Shown here in pieces: positions 44,040 through 52,704 of a stretch of 64,000 bases of DNA; positions within the stretch are counted from its first letter, which is position 1; the number at the start of each line of letters is the position of its first letter. The stretch comes from Streptomyces albireticuli (GTDB lineage: Bacteria > Actinomycetota > Actinomycetes > Streptomycetales > Streptomycetaceae): contig NZ_JAJQQS010000011.1 in NCBI RefSeq assembly GCF_021228125.1, positions 1-64,000 on the forward strand, read 5' to 3'. The translations under genes were made by a program, and so were the position numbers. Below the pieces are notes generated by a model. It did no database searches. It was given only the letters and a program-made list of their open reading frames with translations, and was not told where the DNA came from.

Positions 44040-45305
44040 ATGCCCGCAGATCTCGCCGTCATCGGACTGGGGCGGCTCGGTCTTCCCCTCGCCCAGGCCG
44101 CCACCGCCGCCGGCATCGACACCATCGGCTACGACCCCGACCCGCACACCGTCGCCGAGCTCCGCGCCGGCCGCCTGCCCTCGGAGGGCGCCGGCCTCAC
44201 CGCCGCCGACATCCGCCGCATGCTCGCGGCGGGCTTCCGCCCCACGACCGCGGACGCCGAGCTGGGCCGGGTCCGTACGGCCGTGATCTGCGTACCCACC
44301 CGGCTGGGCGAGGACCGGGCCCTGGACCTGGGCACCGTCGCCGCCGCGGCCGGAGCGCTCGCACGGCGACTGCGCCCGCACACCACGGTGCTGCTGGAGT
44401 CCGCCGTCTACCCCGGCGCCACGGAGGAATACCTCCGTCCGCTGCTGGAGTCCGGCTCGGGGCTGTGCGCCGGGCGCGACTTCCACCTCGCCTACTCCCC
44501 CAGCCGCGTCGACCCCGGCGACCGGCAGCACGGCTACACCACCATCCCCAAGGTCATCGGGGGCCTCACCCCGGCCTGCACGGAGGCCGCCGCCACGTTC
44601 TACGGACGGATCTGCGAGAAGGTCGTACGCGCCCGGGGGCCGCGCGAGGCCGAGGCCGTCCGGGTCCTGGAGAGCAACTACCGGCACGTCAACATCGCCC
44701 TCGCCAACGAGATGGCGGTCTTCTGCCACGACATCGGCGTCGACCTGTGGGACGTCGTGCGCTGCGCCGAGACCAAGCCGTTCGGCTTCCAGGCGTTCCG
44801 CCCCGGGCCCGGCGTCGGCGGCCACGGCGTGCCCGTGGACCCCAACTACCTCTCCTACAAGGGCCGCAGCCTCGGCTACCCGCTGCGCATGGTCGAGCTC
44901 GCGCAGGAGGTCAACGGGCGGATGCCGCGCTACGTCACCCAGCGCTGCGCCACCCTCCTCAACGAGCACGGCAAATCGGCGCGCGGCGCCCGTGTGCTCC
45001 TGCTCGGCGTCAGCTACAAGGCCGACACCGGCGACCAGGAGGGCTCACCCGCCCGCGAGATCGCCTCCCGGCTGATGGAGCTCGGCGCGCAGCTCAGCTA
45101 TCACGACCCGTACGTGGCGCAGTGGAACCTGCTCGGGCGGCCGGTGCCGCGCGCGGACAGCCTCTACGAGGCGGCCGCGGCGGCGGACCTGACGGTGCTG
45201 CTCCAGCATCACCGGACGTACGACCTGCAGGGGCTGGCGGTGAAGGCGCAGTTGCTGCTGGACACGCGGGGGGCCACGCCGGCGGGGATGGCGCACCGGT
45301 TGTGA
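44040..45305 (+). CDS. nucleotide-sugar dehydrogenase homologue lacking the catalytic cysteine
   Basis: This 421-residue protein of the UDP-glucose/UDP-ManNAc dehydrogenase family has the N-terminal Rossmann motif AVIGLGRLGLPLAQA, the linker LESNYRHVNIALANEMA and the C-terminal VLLLGVSYKADTGDQEGSP. The active-site loop, normally GPGxGGHCIPVDPxYL, reads GPGVGGHGVPVDPNYL: Gly263 (GGC at 44826-44828) replaces the Cys that forms the thioester. The four-electron oxidation to a uronic acid should therefore fail. It may be inactive, stop at the aldehyde, or have another role. The 44040 ATG sits behind GGGGAAGGA. Confidence 0.85.
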   Translation: MPADLAVIGLGRLGLPLAQAATAAGIDTIGYDPDPHTVAELRAGRLPSEGAGLTAADIRRMLAAGFRPTTADAELGRVRTAVICVPTRLGEDRALDLGTVAAAAGALARRLRPHTTVLLESAVYPGATEEYLRPLLESGSGLCAGRDFHLAYSPSRVDPGDRQHGYTTIPKVIGGLTPACTEAAATFYGRICEKVVRARGPREAEAVRVLESNYRHVNIALANEMAVFCHDIGVDLWDVVRCAETKPFGFQAFRPGPGVGGHGVPVDPNYLSYKGRSLGYPLRMVELAQEVNGRMPRYVTQRCATLLNEHGKSARGARVLLLGVSYKADTGDQEGSPAREIASRLMELGAQLSYHDPYVAQWNLLGRPVPRADSLYEAAAAADLTVLLQHHRTYDLQGLAVKAQLLLDTRGATPAGMAHRL

Positions 45306-45418
45306 CGGCGAGGTGGGCGGGGCCGGCGGGAAGGCCGGGCGGGGTGCCGCTGCACGGGGCTTTTCCCCTACCCGCCCCGCCCCGGACCCCGGTGGCCTCG
45401 AACGCCGGCCGGACTGAA

Positions 45419-46570
45419 TTACAGCCTGCCCGTCCCCAGCAGCCGGCCCGGCTGGGCGTCCAGGACCGTCTTCAGGGACGCGAAGTCCTCCACGCAGCGG
45501 CCCGTACCGACCGCCACGCAGTCCAGGGGCTCGTCCGCGATGATCACCGGGATGTCGAGCTCCCTGCTCAGCCGGACGTCCAGGCCGCGCAGGAGCGCGC
45601 CGCCGCCGGTGAGGACGATGCCGCGGTCCATGATGTCGCCGGCGAGCTCCGGCGGGGTCTCGTCCAGGGTCTGGCGGACCGCCATGACGATGGCGTCGAC
45701 CGGCTCCGTCAGCGCGTGCCGGATCTCGTCCGCCGTCAGCTCCAGCGTCTTGGGCAGACCGCTGACCTGGTCGCGGCCGCGGATCGTGAAGCGGTCCGGC
45801 GGCAGCAGGCCCTGGGTCTCCTCCGGGTCGCCCGCGTCCTCCAGGCCGTCGTTCTTCTCCAGCTGCTTGGCGAGCGCGGTGAGGCCGGCCGCCGTCCAGG
45901 AGCCCGTCGGGGAGGCCGAGCCGATGCTCATCTTGATCTCCTCGGCGGTGCGTTCACCGATCGCGAGGGAGAAATTCTTCTTCACGTACGAGGTGATCGC
46001 CGCGTCCATCGCGTCCCCGGCGGTCCGCACCGAGCGCGCCGTGACGATGCCGCCCAGCGAGATCACCGCGACCTCGGTGGTGCCGCCGCCGACGTCGACG
46101 ACCATGCAGCCGGTCGGCTCGCTGACCGGCAGCCCCGCGCCGATGGCCGCCGCCATGGGCTCCTCGACGAGGTGCACCTGACGCGCGCCGGCCTGGGACG
46201 CCGCCTCGATGACGGCGCGCCGCTCGACGCCCGTGATGCCCGAGGGCACGCACACGACGACGCGCGGGCGGGAGAAACGGCGGTTGCCCTGGACCTTCTT
46301 GATGAAGTGCCGCATCATGCGTTCGGCTATCTCGAAGTCGGCTATGACGCCGTCGCGCAGCGGGCGGACCGCGACGATGTTCGAAGGGGTGCGGCCGATC
46401 GTCTCCTTGGCCTCGAAGCCCACCGACAGCACACTGCCGTCCTCGGCGTTGACGGCGACAACCGATGGCTCGTTGAGCACTACCCCCTTACCCCGGACGT
46501 ACACCAGCGTGTTCGCCGTGCCGAGATCGATCCCCATGTCCCTGCCGCTGAACGACTTGCTTTGCGCCAT
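45419..46570 (-). CDS. MreB/Mbl-like actin homologue with a ~38-residue insertion
   Basis: This 383-residue protein has phosphate-binding GIDLGTANTLVYV and VDVGGGTTEVAVIS, HFIKKVQGNRRFSRPRVVVCVPSGIT, VEEPMAAAIGAGLP, GRDQVSGLPKTLELTADEI and VLTGGGALLRGLD. A segment at residues ~221-258 is inserted where ordinary MreB goes directly from IGSAYP to the RGRD strand. MreB-type proteins polymerise under the membrane; in streptomycetes they act in spore-wall synthesis. This copy is not next to mreCD. Confidence 0.9.
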   Translation of the reverse strand: MAQSKSFSGRDMGIDLGTANTLVYVRGKGVVLNEPSVVAVNAEDGSVLSVGFEAKETIGRTPSNIVAVRPLRDGVIADFEIAERMMRHFIKKVQGNRRFSRPRVVVCVPSGITGVERRAVIEAASQAGARQVHLVEEPMAAAIGAGLPVSEPTGCMVVDVGGGTTEVAVISLGGIVTARSVRTAGDAMDAAITSYVKKNFSLAIGERTAEEIKMSIGSASPTGSWTAAGLTALAKQLEKNDGLEDAGDPEETQGLLPPDRFTIRGRDQVSGLPKTLELTADEIRHALTEPVDAIVMAVRQTLDETPPELAGDIMDRGIVLTGGGALLRGLDVRLSRELDIPVIIADEPLDCVAVGTGRCVEDFASLKTVLDAQPGRLLGTGRL

Positions 46571-46668
46571 AAGTTGCCATTATTCCTTACGGTCGAACCT
46601 TTATACGGAGTTCACACCGGCACGCTCGCGGTCGGTGACGACGCACCACCTACTTCGGGGGAACCCAC

Positions 46669-47271
46669 ATGAGCCAGCCCTGGCAGCAGCCGCAGCAGCC
46701 GAACCCGTACGGCCAGCAGCCGCCGCAGCAGCCTTACGGACAGCCCGGCCCTCAGCAGCCGTACGCACAGCCCCAGCCCTACGCCCAGCCCCAGCAGCCG
46801 TACGGCGCGCCCCAGGCCCCGTACGGCGCCCCCGGCGGCTACCCGCCGCCGCCCGCGCCCGGCCGCCGGGGCAACCCGGGCCTCGCGGTCGTCCTCGCGA
46901 TCGTGGCGATGCTGGTCGGCTCGGCTGTGTACGGCGCCGTCCTGAAGGCGACCGACGGCGGCCAGATCGGTTACATGGCCGTGGTGACCGGCGCCCTCAT
47001 CGGCGTGGTGCTCGGCAAGACCGGCGGGCGGGCGCCCGCGCTGCCGGCCGTCGGCGCGGTCCTCGGCGCGGCCGGCGTCTACCTCGGGCAGATATTCGGC
47101 ATCTCGCTGGCCCTCTCCGACGCCGCGAACATCCCGCTGGCCGACGTGCTCGTCGACCACTTCGACGTCGTGAACCGCGCGTGGAAGGAGAACCTGGAGC
47201 CCATCGACGCGCTGTTCTACTTCCTCGGCGGCGCGGGCGCCTTCCAGGTGACCCGCAAGCTCGCCGGCTGA
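46669..47271 (+). CDS. membrane protein with Gln/Pro/Tyr-rich N-terminus
   Basis: This 200-residue protein has residues 1-65 of QQPYGQP/PQAPYGAP-type repeats, then two to three hydrophobic segments (LAVVLAIVAMLVGSAVYGAVL, YMAVVTGALIGVVLG, LPAVGAVLGAAGVYLGQIFGISLAL) and a short C-terminal tail. Such Pro/Gln/Tyr-rich cytoplasmic tails are common in actinobacterial membrane proteins; the function is unknown. It is divergent from the MreB-like gene and ends at a strong terminator. Confidence 0.8.
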   Translation: MSQPWQQPQQPNPYGQQPPQQPYGQPGPQQPYAQPQPYAQPQQPYGAPQAPYGAPGGYPPPPAPGRRGNPGLAVVLAIVAMLVGSAVYGAVLKATDGGQIGYMAVVTGALIGVVLGKTGGRAPALPAVGAVLGAAGVYLGQIFGISLALSDAANIPLADVLVDHFDVVNRAWKENLEPIDALFYFLGGAGAFQVTRKLAG

Positions 47272-47302
47272 ACCCCGCCGTCCCGGTGCCGCCGGGACAG
47301 CA

Positions 47303-47339
47303 CGAAGGGCCCGGACCGCAGTGCGGTCCGGGCCCTTCG
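47303..47339. terminator. bidirectional terminator, 18-bp perfect stem
   Basis: CGAAGGGCCCGGACCGCA, one base, then its exact complement. It lies between the convergent membrane-protein and guaB3 genes. Confidence 0.9.
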
Positions 47340-47352
47340 CGTCGCTACGGGA

Positions 47353-48480
47353 TCAGCGGTTGTCGTGCTGCGACGGCGCGACCGTCACCTCGACCCGCTG
47401 GAACTCCTTGAGCTCGCTGTAGCCCGTGGTCGCCATGGCGCGGCGCAGGGCGCCGAACATGTTCATCGACCCGTCGGGGGTGTGCGAGGGACCGGTGAGG
47501 ATCTCCTCGGTGGAGCCGACCGTGCCCAGGTTCATGCGCTTGCCGCGCGGCACGTCCTCGTGGACGGCCTCCATGCCCCAGTGGTAGCCGCGGCCCGGCG
47601 CGTCGGTGGCGCGGGCGAGCGGCGAGCCCATCATCACGGCGTCGGCACCGCAGGCGATGGCCTTCGGCAGATCGCCGGACCAGCCCACGCCGCCGTCGGC
47701 GATGACGTGGACGTAGCGGCCGCCGGACTCGTCCATGTAGTCGCGGCGGGCGGCGGCCACGTCGGCGACGGCGGTCGCCATCGGGACCTGGATGCCCAGG
47801 ACGTTACGGGTGGTGTGGGCGGCGCCGCCGCCGAAGCCGACGAGGACACCGGCCGCGCCCGTGCGCATCAGGTGCAGGGCCGCGGTGTACGTGGCGCAGC
47901 CGCCGACGATGACCGGGACGTCCAGCTCGTAGATGAACTGCTTCAGGTTCAGCGGCTCGGCGGCGCCGGAGACGTGCTCGGCGGAGACGGTGGTGCCGCG
48001 GATCACGAAGATGTCCACGCCGGCGTCGACGACGGCCTTGGAGAACTGCGCGGTGCGCTGCGGGGAGAGCGCGGCGGCGGTCACGACACCGGAGTCGCGG
48101 ACCTCCTTGATGCGCTGCCCGATCAGCTCCTCCTTGATCGGAGCCGCGTAGATCTCCTGGAGGCGCTTGGTGGCCGCGGTCTCGTCCAGCTCGGCGATCT
48201 CCGCGAGGAGCGGCTCCGGGTCCTCGTAGCGGGTCCAGAGGCCCTCGAGGTTGAGCACGCCCAGGCCGCCCAGCTCACCGATGCGGATGGCGGTCTCGGG
48301 CGAGACGACCGAGTCCATCGGGGCGGCCAGGAACGGCAGCTCGAAGCGGTAGGCGTCGATCTGCCAGGCGATCGAGACCTCCTTGGGGTCGCGGGTACGG
48401 CGACTCGGGACGACGGCGATGTCGTCGAACGCGTACGCCCGGCGGCCGCGCTTGCCGCGCCCGATCTCGATCTCAGTCAC
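47353..48480 (-). CDS. guaB3: GuaB3-family IMP dehydrogenase-related protein
   Basis: This 375-residue TIM barrel of the IMPDH/GMP-reductase superfamily lacks CBS domains. It has YAFDDIAVVPSRRTRDPKEVS, LPFLAAPMDSVVSPETAIRIGELGGLGVLNLEGL, VIVGGCATYTAAL and IADGGVGWSGDLPKAIACGADAVMMGSPLARA. The loop that carries the catalytic Cys in IMPDH (GSICTTR) reads GGAAHTTR here, so classical IMPDH chemistry is unlikely. The start is GTG 48480. It is downstream of guaB in the same direction, as in other actinobacteria. Confidence 0.9.
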   Translation of the reverse strand: MTEIEIGRGKRGRRAYAFDDIAVVPSRRTRDPKEVSIAWQIDAYRFELPFLAAPMDSVVSPETAIRIGELGGLGVLNLEGLWTRYEDPEPLLAEIAELDETAATKRLQEIYAAPIKEELIGQRIKEVRDSGVVTAAALSPQRTAQFSKAVVDAGVDIFVIRGTTVSAEHVSGAAEPLNLKQFIYELDVPVIVGGCATYTAALHLMRTGAAGVLVGFGGGAAHTTRNVLGIQVPMATAVADVAAARRDYMDESGGRYVHVIADGGVGWSGDLPKAIACGADAVMMGSPLARATDAPGRGYHWGMEAVHEDVPRGKRMNLGTVGSTEEILTGPSHTPDGSMNMFGALRRAMATTGYSELKEFQRVEVTVAPSQHDNR

Positions 48481-48532
48481 GTGTGTGGCCTTTCCTTCTA
48501 CGTCCTGCCGCATCCAGTATCCCCGACGCGGC

Positions 48533-48563
48533 GGAGCCCGCGGCCTGAGCGGTCGCGGGCTCC
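48533..48563 (-). terminator. terminator after guaB
   Basis: GGAGCCCGCG and CGCGGGCTCC form a perfect 10-bp stem with an 11-base loop between guaB and guaB3. Confidence 0.75.
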
Positions 48564-48587
48564 ATAAAGCGCTTGAAACACGTACTA

Positions 48588-50090
48588 CTACCGGCGGGAG
48601 TAGTTCGGCGCCTCGGTGGTCATCTGGATGTCGTGCGGGTGGCTCTCCTTGAGGCCGGCCGCGGTGATCCGGACGAAGGTGCCCTTGTCCTTGAGCTCCT
48701 GGACGTTCGCCGAGCCGACGTAGCCCATGGAGGCGCGCAGACCGCCGATGAGCTGGTGGGCGACGGACGCCAGCGGGCCGCGGTAGGGCACCTGGCCCTC
48801 GATGCCCTCGGGGACGAGCTTGTCCTCGGAGAGGACGTTGTCCTGGAAGTAGCGGTCCTTGGAGAAGGAGCGGGCCTGGCCGCGGGACTGCATCGCGCCC
48901 AGCGAGCCCATGCCGCGGTAGGACTTGAACTGCTTGCCGCTGATGAAGACCATCTCGCCCGGCGACTCCTCGCAGCCCGCGAGCAGCGAGCCGAGCATCA
49001 CCGTGTCGGCACCGGCGGCGATCGCCTTGGCGATGTCGCCGGAGTACTGCAGACCGCCGTCGCCGATCAGCGGCACACCGGCCGCATGGCACGCCTGGGC
49101 GGCCTCGTAGATCGCGGTGACCTGCGGGACGCCGATGCCGGCGACGACGCGGGTGGTGCAGATCGAGCCCGGGCCGACACCGACCTTGACGCCGTCGCAG
49201 CCGGCGTCGATCAGCGCCTGGGCGCCGTCGCGGGTGGCGACGTTGCCGCCGACGACGTCGACCGCGATGTTGGACTTGACCTTGGCGATCATGTCGAGGA
49301 TGCCGCGGCTGTGGCCGTGGGCGCTGTCCACGACCAGGAAGTCGGCCCCGGCCTCCACGAGCGCCTGGGCGCGCTCGTAGGCCTCCGCGCCGACGCCCAC
49401 GGCGGCACCGACGACCAGGCGGCCCTCGGAGTCCTTGGCGGCGTTCGGGTACTTCTCGGCCTTGACGAAGTCCTTGACCGTGATGAGGCCCTTGAGCACA
49501 CCGGCGTCGTCGACCAGCGGCAGCTTCTCGATCTTGTGGCGGCGGAGCAGCTCGATGGCGTCCTCGCCGGAGATCCCGACCTTGCCCGTGACCAGCGGCA
49601 TCGGCGTCATGACCTCGCGCACCTGACGGCTGCGGTCGGACTCGAAGGCCATGTCGCGATTGGTGACGATGCCGAGCAGCTTGCCCGCGGGGTCGGTGAC
49701 CGGGACGCCGCTGATGCGGAACTTCGCGCACAGCGCGTCCGCCTCGGCGAGCGTGGCGTCCGGGCGGACCGTGATCGGGTCCGTGACCATGCCGGACTCG
49801 GAGCGCTTGACCAGGTCGACCTGGTTGGCCTGGTCCTCGATGGAGAGATTGCGGTGCAGCACGCCGGCGCCACCCTGACGGGCCATGGCGATGGCCATGC
49901 GCGCCTCGGTGACCTTGTCCATCGCCGCGGAGAGCAGCGGGATGTTCACCCGGACGTTGCGCGAGACCCGGGAGGAGGTGTCGACGGCGTTCGGCAGGAC
50001 CTCCGAAGCGCCCGGCAGCAGCAGGACGTCGTCATAAGTCAGACCGAGCATCGCGAATTTCCCGGGCATTCCGTCGACGTTGTCAGTCAT
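48588..50090 (-). CDS. guaB: IMP dehydrogenase
   Basis: This 500-residue IMPDH catalyses IMP + NAD to XMP, the first committed step of GTP synthesis. It has LTYDDVLLLPGASEVLP, two CBS domains at ~100-210 (ITVRPDATLAEADALCAKF; MTPMPLVTG), VVDSAHGHSRGILDMI, the catalytic loop GPGSICTTRVVAG, the phosphate loop IGDGGLQYSGDIAKAI and the flap RGMGSLGAM. It lies downstream of shbA. Confidence 0.97.
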   Translation of the reverse strand: MTDNVDGMPGKFAMLGLTYDDVLLLPGASEVLPNAVDTSSRVSRNVRVNIPLLSAAMDKVTEARMAIAMARQGGAGVLHRNLSIEDQANQVDLVKRSESGMVTDPITVRPDATLAEADALCAKFRISGVPVTDPAGKLLGIVTNRDMAFESDRSRQVREVMTPMPLVTGKVGISGEDAIELLRRHKIEKLPLVDDAGVLKGLITVKDFVKAEKYPNAAKDSEGRLVVGAAVGVGAEAYERAQALVEAGADFLVVDSAHGHSRGILDMIAKVKSNIAVDVVGGNVATRDGAQALIDAGCDGVKVGVGPGSICTTRVVAGIGVPQVTAIYEAAQACHAAGVPLIGDGGLQYSGDIAKAIAAGADTVMLGSLLAGCEESPGEMVFISGKQFKSYRGMGSLGAMQSRGQARSFSKDRYFQDNVLSEDKLVPEGIEGQVPYRGPLASVAHQLIGGLRASMGYVGSANVQELKDKGTFVRITAAGLKESHPHDIQMTTEAPNYSRR

Positions 50091-50293
50091 GACACCTTCC
50101 CAAATGGTCTTGCCCCAGCGCGGACTCCCATGCTAACGGCCGCGACACGTGTCCCATTCCACGACGGCTGAGTCCCGCGTCACTTGGACGTTCGCACCAA
50201 ACACCGCGCGCACCGGCCCCGGCACCCACACGGAATCACCGGGCCGCGGGCGGCCGGGACACCGCTCGCCCACCACCCGGATCACCCCGTCGG

Positions 50294-50896
50294 TCACTGC
50301 TCGGCGAGTGCCCGGAGCCTGCTGAGCGCCCGGTGCTGGGCGACCCGCACGGCGCCCGGCGACATGCCCAGCATCTGGCCCGTCTCCTCCGCCGTCATGC
50401 CGATGGCGACCCGCAGCAGGACCAGCTCGCGCTGATTCTCCGGGAGATTGGCCAGGAGCTTCTTGGCCCACTCGGCGTCGCTGCTGAGCAGCGCCCGCTC
50501 CTCGGGGCCGAGGGAATCGTCCGGCTGCTCGGGCATCTCGTCCGAGGGGACGGCCGTGGAGCCGGGGTGGCGCATGGCGGCCCGCTGGAGATCGGCGACC
50601 TTGTGCGCGGCGATGGCCACGACGAAGGCCTCGAAGGGGCGCCCGGTGTCGCGGTAGCGCGGCAGGGCGCAGAGCACGGCGAGGCAGACCTCCTGCGCGA
50701 GGTCGTCCACGAAGTGGCGGGCGTCACCCGGGAGCCGGGAGAGGCGGGTGCGGCAATAGCGCAGCGCGAGGGGGTGGACCAGGGCCAGCAGATCGTGCGT
50801 GGCCCTCCGGTCGCCCTCGACCGCGCGGGCGACGAGGGCGCCGATCTCCCCGGGAGCGGTGGCCGCGGGGAGTCCCGTCGTGTCGTCGTCGCGCAT
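50294..50896 (-). CDS. shbA: ECF-type RNA polymerase sigma factor ShbA
   Basis: This 200-residue sigma factor has region 2 (DLAQEVCLAVLCALPRYRDTGRPFEAFVVAIAAHKVADLQRA) and region 4 (LLANLPENQRELVLLRVAIGMTAEETGQMLGMSPGAVRVAQHRALSRLRAL). The position between bldM and guaB and the sequence match ShbA, which in S. griseus drives transcription of the principal sigma gene hrdB. MRDDDTT at 50896 is taken as the start; the frame is open further upstream (to 51061), but that part is low-complexity. Confidence 0.9.
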   Translation of the reverse strand: MRDDDTTGLPAATAPGEIGALVARAVEGDRRATHDLLALVHPLALRYCRTRLSRLPGDARHFVDDLAQEVCLAVLCALPRYRDTGRPFEAFVVAIAAHKVADLQRAAMRHPGSTAVPSDEMPEQPDDSLGPEERALLSSDAEWAKKLLANLPENQRELVLLRVAIGMTAEETGQMLGMSPGAVRVAQHRALSRLRALAEQ

Positions 50897-51183
50897 CGGT
50901 CCATGGTGCCTTGAAACCGGACTTTCCGCGGCACCGCGTCCGCTCTCCCGTCCGTGGTCCCGTCCGTAGTCCTGTACCGATGCGTTGTGAGCGGGTGCGC
51001 CGGCAGTCATCTCCCGCGCCCTCCCATCACGCCCGACCGAGCCGTCCCCGAGGAACTCCATACTCCAAGGATGCGGCAGCGCGCGGGAAACGTGCAGCGG
51101 ACCGGACGGCCGCAGTGGTCCGCCCCGCCCGCCGCGCGACGGGCGGGGTGCCTCGCTCCCCCGCTGCGCTGCACGTCAGGCGC

Positions 51184-51795
51184 CTAGCGGACCAGGCCCC
51201 AGCGGAATCCGAGCGCCACGGCGTGCGCCCGGTCCGATGCACCCAACTTCTTGAACAGGCGCCGCGCGTGGGTCTTCACCGTGTCCTCGGAGAGAAAGAG
51301 CTCACGGCCGATCTCGGCGTTCGACCGGCCGTGGCTCATTCCTTCGAGGACCTGGATCTCCCGCGCGGTGAGCGTGGGCGCCGCCCCCATCTCCGCCGAC
51401 CGCAGCCGGCGCGGGGCGAGCCGCCACGTCGGGTCGGCGAGGGCCTGCGTCACGGTGGCCCGCAGCTCGGCGCGCGAGGCGTCCTTGTGCAGATAGCCCC
51501 GCGCTCCGGCGGCGACCGCGAGCGCGACACCGTCGAGGTCCTCGGCGACCGTGAGCATGATGATGCGGGCGCCGGGGTCCGCGGAGAGCAGCCGGCGCAC
51601 CGTCTCCACACCGCCGAGTCCGGGCATCCGTACGTCCATCAGAATGAGGTCCGAACGATCGGCGCCCCAGCGGCGGAGGACTTCCTCGCCGTTGGCCGCC
51701 GTCGTCACACGCTCGACGCCGGGCACGGTCGCCACCGCACGGCGGAGCGCCTCTCGGGCAAGCGGGGAATCGTCGCAGACGAGGACGGATGTCAT
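51184..51795 (-). CDS. bldM: BldM, atypical response regulator of development
   Basis: This 203-residue protein has a receiver domain (VLVCDDSPLAREALRRAV; DLILMDVRMPGLGGVETV; LTVAED; HKDAS) and a C-terminal LuxR/NarL HTH (LTAREIQVLEGMSHGRSNAEIGRELFLSEDTVKTHARRLFKKLGASDRAHAVALG). It matches BldM, which as a homodimer or with WhiI activates aerial-growth and sporulation genes without classical phosphorylation. ATG 51795 gives the standard length. Divergent whiD confirms the locus. Confidence 0.95.
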   Translation of the reverse strand: MTSVLVCDDSPLAREALRRAVATVPGVERVTTAANGEEVLRRWGADRSDLILMDVRMPGLGGVETVRRLLSADPGARIIMLTVAEDLDGVALAVAAGARGYLHKDASRAELRATVTQALADPTWRLAPRRLRSAEMGAAPTLTAREIQVLEGMSHGRSNAEIGRELFLSEDTVKTHARRLFKKLGASDRAHAVALGFRWGLVR

Positions 51796-52247
51796 GACCG
51801 TCCTCCGCAGCTGATGCGCGTCACCTTGAGCCTCCAGGCTGGTACTGATCGTCACCTGTGCGATCGACGACTCTCGGGCCAGTTCGGACATCTGCCCGAC
51901 TGCTTCATCCGTCAACCGCCTCCGCCCTCTCAACGACGGTCACCCGAAAGAGTTACGGGCTCGGTCGGCCACCTTCGGCACTCTACGTGAGGGCGCGGAC
52001 ACGGAGCAGGGCGCATTGGGGGCGCCCTTCCCGGCGCACAGACGATGCCCCATTTGCCCACGCGGAGCAGTTTTTCTTCCCATTTGCCGGTGTCTATGAC
52101 TAGATTCGCAATCAGTCATATTTACATCCGCTTGCTTGGCGGTTGTAAGGGCACAGGTAGTGCGTCCGCATCTGATCGCTCGCACCGGGTCACTCGCGCC
52201 GGATCCTCCGGCGGGCAGCCCCGGCGGATCGCTTCGAGGGGATAGCA
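51796..52247. promoter_or_regulatory. divergent bldM-whiD promoter region with inverted repeat
   Basis: This 450-bp developmental intergenic region has no gene. TATGACT at 52095-52101 and AGTCATA at 52114-52120 form a perfect 7-bp inverted repeat with a 12-bp spacer, ~130 bp upstream of whiD. It is AT-rich for this genome. Confidence 0.6.
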
Positions 52248-52559
52248 ATGGCAGATTTCTCCCGCCTTCCCGGTCCCAACGCCGACCTGTGGGACTGGCA
52301 GCTCCTGGCCGCCTGCCGCGGGGTCGACAGCTCCCTGTTCTTCCATCCCGAGGGCGAGCGCGGCGCGGCCCGCAGCGCGCGCGAGACCTCGGCCAAGGAG
52401 GTGTGCATGCGCTGCCCGGTACGGGCGGAGTGCGCGGCGCACGCTCTGGCCGTACGGGAGCCCTACGGCGTGTGGGGCGGCCTCACCGAGGACGAGCGTG
52501 AGGAGCTCATGGGCCGCGCGCGACACCGGGTCATCGCCGTGAGTACGACAGGGGCGTAG
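52248..52559 (+). CDS. whiD: WhiD, WhiB-like iron-sulfur regulator
   Basis: This 103-residue Wbl protein has four cluster cysteines: CRG at ~23, then C53, C56 and C62 in VCMRCPVRAECAAHAL. GVWGG is the beta-turn for sigma-factor contact. The sequence matches WhiD, a [4Fe-4S] protein needed for late spore maturation that binds the principal sigma factor. The C-terminus (HRVIAVSTTGA) is in a stretch that is partly duplicated just downstream. Confidence 0.95.
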   Translation: MADFSRLPGPNADLWDWQLLAACRGVDSSLFFHPEGERGAARSARETSAKEVCMRCPVRAECAAHALAVREPYGVWGGLTEDEREELMGRARHRVIAVSTTGA

Positions 52560-52677
52560 CCGCCGCTCACCGTAAGGACGACCCCTCGCGCAGCCGCCGC
52601 CGAGGCTCACCGTAAGGACCACACCGGGGCGCAGCCGCCACCGGGTCATCGCCGTGAGCGCCACCGGCGCGTAGCCG
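52524..52677. repeat. partial duplication of the whiD 3' end
   Basis: CACCGGGTCATCGCCGTGAG occurs at 52524 and again at 52639, each followed ~12 bases later by GCGTAGCCG. Between them GCTCACCGTAAGGAC is repeated at 52565 and 52605. Confidence 0.75.
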
Positions 52678-52704
52678 ACGGCACAGCCGCCGGGCACGCG
52701 GCCG

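Noticed and set aside
50081..50094. TGTCAGTCATGACA as a cluster operator at guaB
   Set aside because: Arms and spacing differ from CTGAC-N5-GTCAG and it covers the guaB start codon; chance match.
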